The notes below the pieces were generated by a model that saw only the letters and a program-made list of their open reading frames with translations, did no database searches and was not told where the DNA came from. Of a DNA stretch of 22,515 nucleotides, positions 1 through 8,790 are shown one piece after another (the first letter of the stretch is position 1; every line of letters begins with the position of its first letter). The translations under genes were made by a program, and so were the position numbers. Source of the DNA: Chalciporus piperatus. Its lineage: Eukaryota > Basidiomycota > Agaricomycetes > Boletales > Boletaceae. The DNA is taken from contig JBBPTG010000343.1 of the NCBI GenBank assembly GCA_038093975.1, forward strand, positions 1-22,515. The letters run 5' to 3'.

Positions 1-2
1 CT

Positions 3-1292
3 ACCCGTTTCTTTTTACTCAACGGATCGCTTTGGCGTCGCGAGCCTCATGGTCGTCATCAGCTTGTCGTTCCGGAGTCTAGACGGTTCGGATTGATTAA
101 GGAGGCCCACGATGACCTCGGGCACAAGGGTGTCTTCACAGTCCGGACTCGTTTACTCCTGCGCTTCTGGTGGCCCATGCTGGTGGACGATGTCAAGTGG
201 TTCGTCAAGACTTGTCACCAATGCCAAGTACGGCTGACCCGGAAGGTCAACATACCACCAACGGTTCCGGTAGTCGGTGGACTCTTCATGAAGGTCCACA
301 TCGATACTATGCTGATGCCGAAGGCGAGCGGATACCGCTATATCGTCCAAGCTCGCTGCGCCCTGTCTTCCTGGCCGGAATGGCGTATGCTTCGTTCTGA
401 GAATACTGCCGCGTTGGCTTCTTTTATCTTCGAGGATATCTTGTGTCGGTGGGGTCCCGTCGCGGAGATTGTTACTGACAATGGTCCACCTTTCGTTCAA
501 GCTCTAGAATTGCTCCGGAAGCGTTACTTGATCACGCATATCCGGATATCTCCTTACAACTCCCGTGCAAACGGGATTGTAGAACGGCGTCACTACGATG
601 TCCGGGAGGCCATCATCAAAAGTACCCTGGGGGACGAGTCTCACTGGCCTCGCGCAGTTCACTCTGTCTTTTGGGCGGAACGCGTTACCATCATTAAGTC
701 CACTGGTCTCTCTCCTTATTTCATGGTTCATGGCGTGGAGCCACTCTTCCCTTTTGATCTTTCCGAAGCCACATTCCTTGTTCCGCTCCCGAGTGCTGAC
801 CCTTTACCAACTACAGAGTTGATTGCCTGGCGTGCTAGGCAATTCCAGAAGCGGCAGGAGGACCTGGATAATATCCGGGAACGAGTCCTGAAGGCCCGCT
901 TCGAATCCATCAAGCAGTTCGAAGCTTCATTCAAGAACCGTATCAAGGACTACGATTTCCGTCCTGGAAGTCTAGTTTTAGTGCGTAACTCGAGGGTGGA
1001 GCAGGAGTTGAACCGGAAGACGAAACCGAGGTATCTAGGCCCCATGGTAGTCCTTCGCCGGACGACCGGTGGCTCTTATATCTTGGCAGAGTTGGACGGG
1101 ACAATTTCTACGTTGCGCTACGCGGCGTTTCGACTGTTCCCGTATTATCCACGATCACGGACGGATGTTCCGTTACCAGAGTTCGTCGAACGGGACGACG
1201 ACGGATTGGATCAATTGGCGGCAGAGGACGATTCGGATGAAGACGACCAAGGGGACTTTGACCCTTTGGACCCGTCCGAGTTCGACGTCTAA
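3..1292 (+). CDS. Ty3/gypsy pol polyprotein, C-terminal part with integrase (5' partial)
   Basis: The frame is open from the left edge of the window, so this is the end of a longer pol polyprotein rather than a gene starting near 93. The integrase inserts the cDNA copy into the genome. Counting from the TTG at 93, an HHCC zinc-binding domain uses H6, H11, C41 and C44, followed by the catalytic triad D71, D129 and E164 (D-x57-D-x34-E). A C-terminal module with the stretch PRYLGPMVVLRRTTGG (from about 1026) matches the DNA-binding region that follows the catalytic core in fungal gypsy integrases. The tail is acidic (many D and E after 1195). All catalytic and zinc residues are present and there is no internal stop, so this part looks functional. 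No chromodomain is recognisable. Confidence 0.95.
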   Translation, partial: TRFFLLNGSLWRREPHGRHQLVVPESRRFGLIKEAHDDLGHKGVFTVRTRLLLRFWWPMLVDDVKWFVKTCHQCQVRLTRKVNIPPTVPVVGGLFMKVHIDTMLMPKASGYRYIVQARCALSSWPEWRMLRSENTAALASFIFEDILCRWGPVAEIVTDNGPPFVQALELLRKRYLITHIRISPYNSRANGIVERRHYDVREAIIKSTLGDESHWPRAVHSVFWAERVTIIKSTGLSPYFMVHGVEPLFPFDLSEATFLVPLPSADPLPTTELIAWRARQFQKRQEDLDNIRERVLKARFESIKQFEASFKNRIKDYDFRPGSLVLVRNSRVEQELNRKTKPRYLGPMVVLRRTTGGSYILAELDGTISTLRYAAFRLFPYYPRSRTDVPLPEFVERDDDGLDQLAAEDDSDEDDQGDFDPLDPSEFDV

Positions 1293-1933
1293 CACCGTGT
1301 TCCGTGTACCCCCACTGTCATTACGATACGTATCCGTTTTACCCTGGGCTTAGGCCAGCGATCTACTTCCTATCCGTTCCATCCCGGTGTTCGTCCGGAG
1401 ACTTCTTCCGTCTCTCACAAACACAAAAGCTAATAAGAAAACCGTCACTTACTATACTTTCCCTTTCCTATCCTATCAAAGAAAACCACAAAGAAACCGT
1501 CAAAAACAATCTCTATTTCCCCTATCTCTTAACCCCCAAAACAAAGAAACCATAAAGCCAAAAACATTTCTCTCTCGTATCTGGTGTCTCACAGACGATT
1601 ACTTATTACGTTCAGACTTCGAACGCGTGACGGGACACACGCCCATTCCTTTGATTCCGTTCCGTCCATTCCGGGCGCGTTATATGGGACCTTGGTAGGA
1701 GAAGACGTCAGAAGTAGCGCGAAGAAGACAAGTCAGGCGGAACCCTGCTTTTCGGAATCAGTGATCCTTGGTTTCGTTTTTGCATTCCTTACTTCACTTA
1801 CTGATCGCTTTCATTTCTTACTTAGACCAGCGAATCACTCATACGGAACGGACACGGACACGGATACGGACACGGATGGATTGATATTCGTACAAGTTAC
1901 AAACGTTGGATAGCGACGAAGGGACGCGGAAAC
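1293..1933. other. Spacer between pol and the opposite-strand gene
   Basis: About 640 bp inside the LTR element without a convincing reading frame. The plus strand is pyrimidine-rich and contains a short run of imperfect ACGGAC/ACGGAT hexamers at about 1846-1878. Both flanking genes end here, so it would hold the 3' untranslated regions and polyadenylation signals of two convergent transcripts. Confidence 0.5.
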
Positions 1934-3124
1934 CTACTTGTCGAGGGCAGCGACCATCGCCCTCAGATCAGCCAGCTTACCCATGGCCTGGTCAAGCTGC
2001 TCCTCGGCCTTGCGCACCAGCCCCCGGGACGACTGCACGGCGGCTTCCACTTCCGCGATCGCCGTTTGCATCCCCTCAACCGTCCCCACCTTCGCCTTGC
2101 CTTTCGTCTTCAGCTTTGGCGTGACGAGTTCGACGTCCGAGTCCGGAATGGACTCGGGAGTCTGGGGTCGACGTACCCGGGACGTCGATGCCCTGACCGC
2201 GCGAACTGCAAAGCAACGAAACAACGTATTAGTACGGAAGATACGGCAACGACGGGGACTTACTGTGGGCCTTCGGTTCCGCTTTCGCAGGGACCGCTTT
2301 CTTGGGCTTCTCAGCCGCCTTTGCCGTCGCCTTCTTTCCTCCTCGTCCACCTGCCTTGTTGCAGGCAATCTTCAGCTTCGCACACTTGAGGCAGGTGCGG
2401 TCGGGCATGCCACGGCACGGGACCTTGGCGGTTGCGCACTTGACGCACGGCGGGTGGTGCTCGACGGTACCAGGTTCCTCATCCTCTTCTTCGTCCTCGT
2501 CCAGGGAGACCCGCGATCGCTGCGCCGTGCAATGGTCAATCGGTGCAATAGTTCCTTATCAATCCGCGACTCACCTTACGCGTTGGTCGAGCGAGGACCA
2601 CGGACACCTTCCCGGAACTACCGACGGAAGCGTGGATGGAGGGAGTGGACCGAGGGGTGGCACTGGTGGGAGGCTTTTCAGCGCTCCCAGTCTCGTCGCC
2701 CATCGTGGTGTCCGGTTCCGCGTCGTCGTCTTGGGTCTTCGCCGCCTCGATCCTATCCGCCTCTTCCCCGGACCACTTGACGTGGGCAGCCTCTGCCTCT
2801 TCGAGGGCTTGGAGAGACCGTGTGGGAATAACCGTGGGCACGCCTAACGCAGCAGCCGCAGCCTTCGTCGGCTCCATGGCTCTCTGAAGTACTTCCGTTG
2901 TAAGCGCGGACACGGAAGAGACCAACGCAACTCACCATGGCGGCATTCCATCTCGTCACCCAGAGCCGCTGGTCCTCTGCCAAGTCTTCCTTGTCGTCTG
3001 GCGCGCACATGGCGAGGTCGAGCAACAGTTCCGTGGCGTCCTTGAAGGCCTTAGCGGCCGCGGCCCTTTCGTCGACGGGTTCAGCGGCGACGGAACCGAA
3101 GAGAGCTGTGAGACGGGAGGACAT
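1934..3124 (-). CDS. Zn2Cys6-like cysteine-cluster protein encoded antisense inside the LTR element (4 exons)
   Basis: Exons read as 3124-2936, 2883-2575, 2519-2264 and 2205-1934. The three introns (52, 55 and 58 bp) have GTGAGT, GTGAGT and GTAAGT donors and consensus AG acceptors, and the joined frame is open for 341 residues. Residues 191-219 have cysteines spaced C-x2-C-x6-C-x7-C-x2-C-x6-C, exactly within the fungal Zn2Cys6 binuclear cluster pattern; here the cluster is central rather than N-terminal. It is preceded by an acidic stretch (DEDEEEDEE, about 173-181) and followed by a Lys/Ala-rich basic segment. The last 45 or so residues look like a coiled coil (VEAAVQSSRGLVRKAEEQL). A nucleic-acid-binding role is an inference; the fold is not proven by spacing alone. 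The gene lies between pol and the 3' LTR on the opposite strand and begins about 67 bp inside the LTR, so its promoter is probably in the LTR. An in-frame upstream ATG at 3232 exists, but the start at 3124 gives the more plausible N-terminus. Confidence 0.8.
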
Positions 3125-3144
3125 AGTGTTGGGGATGGTTGTGT

Positions 3145-3178
3145 GAGGAGAAGGAGTGGGAAGGAAGAAAGGAAGCGG
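3145..3178 (+). other. Polypurine tract (plus-strand primer candidate)
   Basis: Nearly pure purine run (A and G with a single T, and a C near its right end) shortly before the 3' LTR. In LTR retrotransposons such a tract resists RNase H and primes plus-strand DNA synthesis. It also lies in the 5' untranslated region of the opposite-strand gene. It is about 12 bp away from the chosen LTR start, which is a little further than usual, so either the LTR begins slightly earlier or the working primer is the short GCGGAG just before 3190. Confidence 0.5.
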
Positions 3179-3190
3179 CTGATGCGGAGT

Positions 3191-4033
3191 TGTCACCCCC
3201 ACGGACATGAGGCGCTTACCTAATCCGCTCATGTGACTGACTGGGGACAGTCAGCATCAAAGTCACCCTGGGATGTAGGGAACGCATATTCCCTACGCTT
3301 GCAGCCGGCGTTCTACCCCCATTTCCCATTCTCAACACTCCTCGACGTCTTTCCTTCGTTTCCATATATGTTCCAACCTCTTCCGCCGCACATACGGCTT
3401 TCCGTCCCCATCACTTCCCGTTCCCGTCGTTCCGTGGTATACGGAAACCACGGATAGTTTGTTTTGTTCACAGGTATCGTCCTCCGTGTCCCCGGAAACC
3501 GTTGTCCAGGTATGATATGATTCGCTGGTAAGCTTCCCTTCCATTCCATGTTCTCTAACCTTGCTATGCGTCTTTACTGTTGCACTTTCCTTACTTTTAC
3601 TCATCCTTTTCGTCTTGTCATCTATCCTGTCTATACTTAGTCCAGTACTGTCACTTAGCGTTCTGTCGCTATCAGAGTCTCGGGTATGCCCGGACTATAA
3701 AAGACTGTACTTTGCTTATTTTGAATCGACCTTTCTTTTCTCCACGCAACAACCTCTCTCTCTAAAACTCCGGAACCTTCGTCCACACTTTCCGTCCGTT
3801 CTTACCTTCGTTCCACTAGTCCTAACCGCAGGGAAGTGGTCCGGAACAACCGTCTGTTCGTACGGAACATCATTTTCCGGTTCTTCAACGGTTTGGTACG
3901 CCGGAAACGAGTCCTTTTGCTTGTCTTCATTCCCTGGAATCCCTTTAGGGTCGAACTTATCGTACCCTTCTTTATCTTTTGCTACTAACCTTCTCGGGAT
4001 TTCTATTCCTACAGAGGGTTTAGCTTTCTTACA
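3191..4033 (+). repeat. 3' LTR of the Ty3/gypsy element
   Basis: About 843 bp from TGTCACCC (3191) to TTACA (4033), giving the TGT...ACA ends usual for gypsy LTRs. It contains a TATA box (3696) consistent with a U3/R boundary and no coding frame. The right end is fixed by the abrupt start of LINE coding sequence at 4034. The left end was chosen from the TGT start after the purine-rich tract; a TG at 3233 is an alternative. The 5-bp sequence GCGTT at 4034-4038 would be the right copy of a target-site duplication if the usual size applies. Confidence 0.65.
3696..3703 (+). promoter_or_regulatory. TATA box of the LTR promoter
   Basis: TATAAAAG in the middle of the 3' LTR, with pyrimidine-rich sequence downstream. 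In the intact element the equivalent site in the 5' LTR would start the genomic transcript. Assignment rests on the consensus and its location within the LTR. Confidence 0.6.
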
Positions 4034-5975
4034 GCGTTGTGGCAGGAGGGGTAGATTACGTTCCATCGGGAATTAGAGGTAGTGAGGTTGACGAAGTTAA
4101 TGTAGGGTTCCTGTATGGCTGCTATGTCGTAGAGATTTGGGTCGAGGTCGCTGAGCATGTGTTGTTGGGCGTTGCGGGCTTTGTTAAGGTTTTGTTGCCA
4201 AATTCTAAGTCGAGAGAGATTGGTGTTCTGATGGTTGTCTCTATTCATTGGGATAGGGATGGGAGTGGGACATTCGGTTCGCTGGGAGAGTACCGCTGGT
4301 AGGATGAGCGGGGGGGGGTACCATGCGTCGTCAAGAGTGGATTGACGGGGGCCCCATCCTTCCTCACGTGGGGTGCGTCCAAGGACATGTGTCTGCGCTG
4401 CGTTGCCGCGCCTCATTCGCGCATTCTCCACAGTTTTCCAACCTGGGTCTGGACGGCTGGGGGCTAGGGTGGGGGGCAAGGGCTGCGATGGCGGAGGGGA
4501 GTCCATTTCCCATGTGGACGGGTCCTCGGGAATCGGGAAGTAAATATACTTCGCATCCTTCATTCTGGCATGCATCTTGGATCGAGCAGCCTGGAATGCA
4601 GGGCAGTCGCGGCTCCAGGCTGTGTGTCCTCCGTGGTTGCAGTTGACACAGAAGTGGCGGTCAGGGTCAGACGTGACCTCGCAGTCTGAGGTGCGATGAT
4701 GCTCGCCGCACGTTCCGCAAGCGTCATGGTCGAGGGTGCACTTATGCGACATGTGGGTCATGTCCAGAGAGTGGCACTTGTAGCACCGCCATGGTTCGGG
4801 CAGTTGTCTACGTGCGTTGACTCTTTTTCCCTCCACGGAGAGACCTCCTCTAATGGCAGTGTTAGCGTCTTGCGGATTGGTGAAGCTTACCATGGCGTGC
4901 GTGACTTTCTGTTCCTTGGAACAGAACTGTGGGGGTTTAATCCAGGTGGCGGCGCGAATGCCACCTTCAGAAATGCCGGATAACTTTCAATGTTGCGAAT
5001 AGATGGGTCATGGGAAGGATCGAAGGTGACGGGAATGAACTGTAGTATTGTTTTGTAGGATCTGTTAACGAAGTCGGAGTTAGCGTCGAAATGTGTGAGG
5101 AAGTATGCCTTGTTGGTTTCGACTTTGAGCCAGTCAGCGCTTTCTGGGGAGTCCACTTCGAAGCGAAGCGATCCGTTCTTCAGTGCCTGGACGCTTACGA
5201 AGAGCATGCCATCCGGGGTGGTGGCTCCCTTTTCCTTAGCTAGGTCTATGGCCAAGTTCGCTTTGGAGATGAGCTCCTTCGGCGACATCTCGTGTAGCGT
5301 GTCGTTGGTGCTCGTTACGACTACTTGTCTGGTGGCCGCCTCGCTCCTTGCGAGGACTTCAGCGTGTTCCATGTGCGCTCCATAGGTGACCGCGTTTGCG
5401 TACGATTTGGGTTGTCCTCCGGCTCGTGGTTGATGGTCGGGGGAGGATTCCTGAAGTGTGGCAATGGTTTGGTTGACGGCCTCTTCGAAGTTGGTGGTGG
5501 CTGACTCGACTGCTGTGCGCAGTTCATCAACCAAGCTGGTGAACATGACTGCTTTGGACTCGTGATCCTGAACTACGTTTTCGAGTCTGGTGAGCTGGTT
5601 GTCGAAGGGTGTCAGGGGGTTTGACTCGGATGATTGAATGGCATTTTCTATGATGCAAACGAGGGAGAAGAGCAGTTCGGAGTGGAGTGCGGTGAGTGTC
5701 GGGGCGGAAGTAGAGAACTCCAGGAGAGCTCCTAGGGCCGATCGAAGGGTGTCTCCACCTTCCGGGGAGCGGTGTCCGTGTCGTCCGAGCGTGATTTGGG
5801 CGTCTTTCAAGCTTCTCAGGTTCCTGAGGTGCACGGTGTTGCCAATGGATGTTGCGACCTCTTCAAAAGGTTTGCCCGTGAAGATAAACTCTCCTTTTCC
5901 GCGCTTCGATGGGTTACGGGGGTTGGTGACGTTCGTAGCCTTGAATTGGGAGGAGGTGGCGGGTGCCTGGGACAT
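4034..5975 (-). pseudogene. LINE gag-endonuclease frame, frameshifted and interrupted
   Basis: Starts at the ATG at 5975. Residues 1-335 or so form a gag-like N-terminal region. One missing base near 4964-4967 shifts the frame, after which the frame continues with three zinc-knuckle-like motifs (a CYKC motif; CGTCGEHHRTSDC; CVNCNHGGHTAWSRDC, C-x2-C-x4-H-x6-C). It then reaches the start of an endonuclease/exonuclease/phosphatase fold with LRIWQQNLNK and the AAIQEP motif (about 4160-4100). The gag and endonuclease parts are in one frame with no stop between them. The C-terminal part is lost at 4034 where the gypsy element is inserted. The protein would bind element RNA and nick target DNA; this copy is doubly disabled. 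Confidence 0.88.
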
Positions 5976-6174
5976 TGGCGCCGCCGATTGTCTAGGGTTC
6001 TCCCGTGGAATTATTGAGGAAGGTGTGGGTTGCGAGCCTTCCGGACAGGAAAAGTAAGGTATAGAGGTAGTTTAATGGCTATTACTACTGAGGATGAGTA
6101 GGGTACGCTGTCTTGCTGCCGGGGTGACTGGGGTCCCACCCTTGGTGATGGTGGTTGCCGGTAAAGGAGCGTTT
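5976..6174 (-). other. LINE 5' leader region
   Basis: About 200 bp between the P450 junction and the gag ATG. It has no reading frame of its own. In LINEs of this kind the leader carries the internal promoter, but no specific promoter motif can be pointed to here. Confidence 0.55.
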
Positions 6175-6357
6175 CTCTTCGGTGTTAATGGAGAGCACAC
6201 TTCCCAGGAGTGGAATTGCACTTGGGCCGGGGGGAAGGGGGCACCCGTTTCTCTCTCTACGATCACGGACAAGACGACGTATAGCGTCTACGGTGACCAC
6301 GGTGGCGGGAAGTAGGAGGACAAGTTGGATCGCAGAGACAGAAGTGGCCCACGACAT
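6175..6357 (-). pseudogene. Cytochrome P450, first-exon fragment cut by the LINE
   Basis: ATG at 6357 starts 61 codons of a microsomal P450 N-terminus: a hydrophobic membrane anchor (VLLLPATVVTV), a basic stop-transfer stretch (RRLVRDRRER) and the proline-rich hinge PLPPGPSAIPLLG. The match to the neighbouring P450 at 8727 runs without gaps from the start codon through I/L-N-T-E-E and then stops abruptly at about 6175, where LINE sequence begins. The two N-termini are clearly related but differ at many positions, so the pair is an older tandem duplication. The rest of this gene would be left of the nested transposons, outside the window. The stop met at 6085 belongs to the LINE leader. Confidence 0.85.
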
Positions 6358-6504
6358 ACCACACCCCCAACAATTGCGAGTACAACTTGCAGGAACATTA
6401 GGATGTATTTACTCTTCGATAATCGTACAGGGAAAGAATCATGATCACTCGGGAAACGTCTGCTCGTTGATCGTTAACATACGTTAATCAGCCATGTCTT
6501 GTAT

Positions 6505-8727
6505 TCATTTATCCAGCACATGTTCGATGAAAGCCTTGCTGATGTGTGGCCGAGGAGTAAGACGACAAGGGAAAATGAACGGGTGGCTGCAAGAATCAAA
6601 ACTTTAGACTCCGAGTGGCCAACCTCGAGGACTCAAGTACTCACCGAGCAACCCCATTCATGTATTTCGCTTCGAACTTGATATCCCTGCCCTCCGCGTC
6701 TTTGGCGAGATCGAAATCAAGCGTGGCCAACATCGTTACTATGACACTCCAGACGGACGCGTCGCCAGTGTGCCTCCCTGAAAAGATTGAGAAAATTGAA
6801 TGCTTGAACGAACAAACAACTAGATACTTGGAGTTACGTACCTGGGCATACTCTCCTCCCAAAACCGAATATAAAGTCGGATGGGTCGTCGTTGGTCAAC
6901 ATGCCTTCCGCGTCCAAGAACCTCTCTGGGATGTACTTCTCTGGATCGGGATAACGAGTCTCATCGCGCGTCATCGCCCTGGACAGCACCATGGTAAATG
7001 AGACTGATATCACTGGGAGGTTCATTTGCTTACCAGACATTTCCGATGATGGTTGCTCCTGTGCAAGTCAAACAAAGGTCATTGCCAAAGCCGCAAATGT
7101 CTTGACACTGCATACCTTTGGGAATATAGAAACCCTTGTAAATATCACTACTGGTAGTGGCATGCGGGATACCTACAAGGTATTCAGCAAACACCAGAGA
7201 AAGCGACACTTTGTGGGCCGTACCCAAAGGACCGACGGGCTGCCATCTCATCGTTTCGCGCATGATTGCATCGACATACGGCATGGATGGCCTGTCGCCA
7301 AACTCAGGCAGCCTATTGGTCCCCACGACGGCATCAATTTCCGCCTGGGCGCGTTTCCAGATTCGAGGATTCTCTACCATCGCAAGCGTGAAAATCATCA
7401 GTGAGGAGCTCGTCTGTCAGCTTAATAAGTGATACAATCCCTACGGGTCGGCATGAACGCGCTACGCACTGTCTCTGCAGAAGCTACGTAGTCCGTTTAG
7501 ATAACACTCTCAGTCACGCGCGGTAACGAAGAGCTCACCGATAAAAGCAGTCGAGGCGGCATGTTTGAGAGCGGTCGCGTATTCGGAGCGGTGCGAGTCA
7601 TCTAGTTTATTCATACGAGTGATGTGATCAGATACCATCGTGGGGTCGATGTGCTCTCGGACTTCCTATGGAATAGATAAATGAGTCCAGTTCATTTCAC
7701 GGTGAGTTCGTTACCATGCGCTTCTCGACATATTGGTATGGAGTCTCTATGGACCTGATACCCAACTCATATGCAGCCTTCGCCTCACGCTTGATAGACG
7801 AACCAGGCAGCCAGTCGGGGACATGTAACACTTTCAGAAGGGGTCTGAATTGAATCGATTTCTATGCACAAAAGCACTTACAGAACGGGAAAGCTTTGAT
7901 GAGGAGTGCCTTCTCAGGGGTCAATGCCGGGATGGACATTTGGAGAAAACGTTCAATCATTGACACCACTGGATCATTGCGAGGAGTTGGCTCGTAGTCA
8001 TATACCGCAGACATAGCAACCGCAGCAGAAAACCTGGAGGAGTTAAGAAACCTGCCCTGCACCAAACAAAACTTTCTCACGTAGCGTAGTGAGAGGGGTA
8101 GTCGTCAGGATTATCCATCATATTCACGATCATCTGGCGAGCTCTGCGCAATTGCATCGGGCGAAAGCTCAGAGCGGCATCAGCACGGAACGTCTGATGG
8201 AAGATTCGTCGGCATAATCTCCAGTGTTCACCGTACCGCGCAAAGGCAAAGTTGCATCCTTGTCCATAGCTGAAACAAACGAGAAATAATTTCTGAGAAC
8301 TCTGCCCAATTTCCAGAGAAATATACTCACGGTTCAACTGTTGCAATGAAAGGGCGATCAGAGTATATCTGTGATCGTTTCTCCAGTAGTTCCGTTGCAT
8401 CCGAGAGTGAGTTCAAGATGACGACGTCCGAATCCAAGAGTCGAGCGTATATCACATCCCCTAGCTCCCCTCAGTCACAGGCTTCCTAACGTTGAACTTA
8501 TGCTCACCGTATTTCTCCCGCCATTCCGTGTATGTTAACCACGGCTCTTCAGTGTTAAGGGCGAGGGCGCTGCCTAGGAGCGGGAGTGCACTGGGACCAG
8601 GGGGGAGGGAATACCCCTTCCTCTCGATGCGGTTGCGAACAAGTCGACGAATAATGCCTACGGTGACCACCGTGACCGAAACTAAAGTCGCAAGTTGGGT
8701 CGGGGTAACGGAAGTGGACCACAGCAT
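6505..8727 (-). pseudogene. Cytochrome P450 monooxygenase, full-length but apparently frameshifted (12 exons)
   Basis: Microsomal P450 of the large basidiomycete class that oxidises small lipophilic compounds; its substrate cannot be told. Exons read as 8727-8508, 8460-8331, 8269-8081, 8033-7882, 7844-7715, 7665-7539, 7420-7224, 7172-7116, 7058-7034, 6978-6842, 6777-6645 and 6586-6505, all with GT-AG borders. Motifs in order: membrane anchor, hinge LPPGPSALPLLG, C-helix WRLCRR, K-helix ETMR, PERF region PDPEKYIPERF, and heme loop FGFGRRVCPG with its cysteine. Two joins fail: exon 4 to 5 is off by one base, and the I-helix exon start (about 7416-7410) has two extra bases relative to the A-D-T-S-S-S-L reading. 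Intron 6 is also unusually long (about 118 bp against 47-61). The start at 8727 was preferred to one 24 bp upstream because it matches the paralogue at 6357. If the two defects are misread introns, the gene could be active. Confidence 0.8.
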
Positions 8728-8780
8728 GGTGTTTGAGAGGGTCCTGCCCAACGGTCAGATTGCATCCCTCGCGGAATCAT

Positions 8781-8790
8781 CTTATATATA
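8781..8790 (-). promoter_or_regulatory. TATA box candidate of the P450 gene
   Basis: TATATATAAG read on the minus strand, about 54 bp upstream of the chosen start codon at 8727. The position fits a short 5' untranslated region and supports the 8727 start, since an upstream start at 8751 would leave only about 30 bp. Confidence 0.5.

Larger units (their letters stand above)
1..4033 (+). mobile_element. Ty3/gypsy LTR retrotransposon, 3' part, inserted in a LINE
   Basis: Right-hand 4 kb of an LTR retrotransposon; the 5' LTR, gag, protease and reverse transcriptase would lie left of the window. Visible parts in order: end of pol with integrase (to 1292), a non-coding spacer, an opposite-strand spliced gene (3124-1934), a purine-rich tract (3145-3178) and a 3' LTR ending ACA at 4033. 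Immediately right of 4033 the sequence becomes LINE endonuclease coding sequence on the minus strand, so the element sits inside an older LINE. The 3' boundary is well supported by the change of reading frame content; the LTR start is less certain because the other LTR is not in view. Confidence 0.85.
4034..6174 (-). mobile_element. LINE (Tad1/I-like non-LTR retrotransposon), 5' part
   Basis: The 5' end of a non-LTR retrotransposon lies on the minus strand. From its start at about 6174 there is a roughly 200-bp 5' leader (6174-5976), then a gag-like frame with zinc knuckles that runs into an apurinic-type endonuclease domain, cut at 4034 by the gypsy element. Reverse transcriptase and the 3' tail must lie left of the gypsy element, outside the window. 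The 5' end is placed where the sequence stops matching the P450 first exon (right after an N-T-E-E codon run shared with the second P450). Because the leader and start codon are present, the 5' end is not obviously truncated. Confidence 0.85.

Noticed and set aside
1846..1878. ACGGAC/ACGGAT short tandem run as a CRISPR-like or regulatory array
   Set aside because: Only a few adjoining imperfect hexamers without spacers; a simple sequence run.
1938..2780. 280-codon plus-strand open frame opposite the Zn2Cys6-like gene
   Set aside because: The minus strand has three consensus introns, a continuous frame and a structured cysteine pattern; the plus frame has no recognisable motif.
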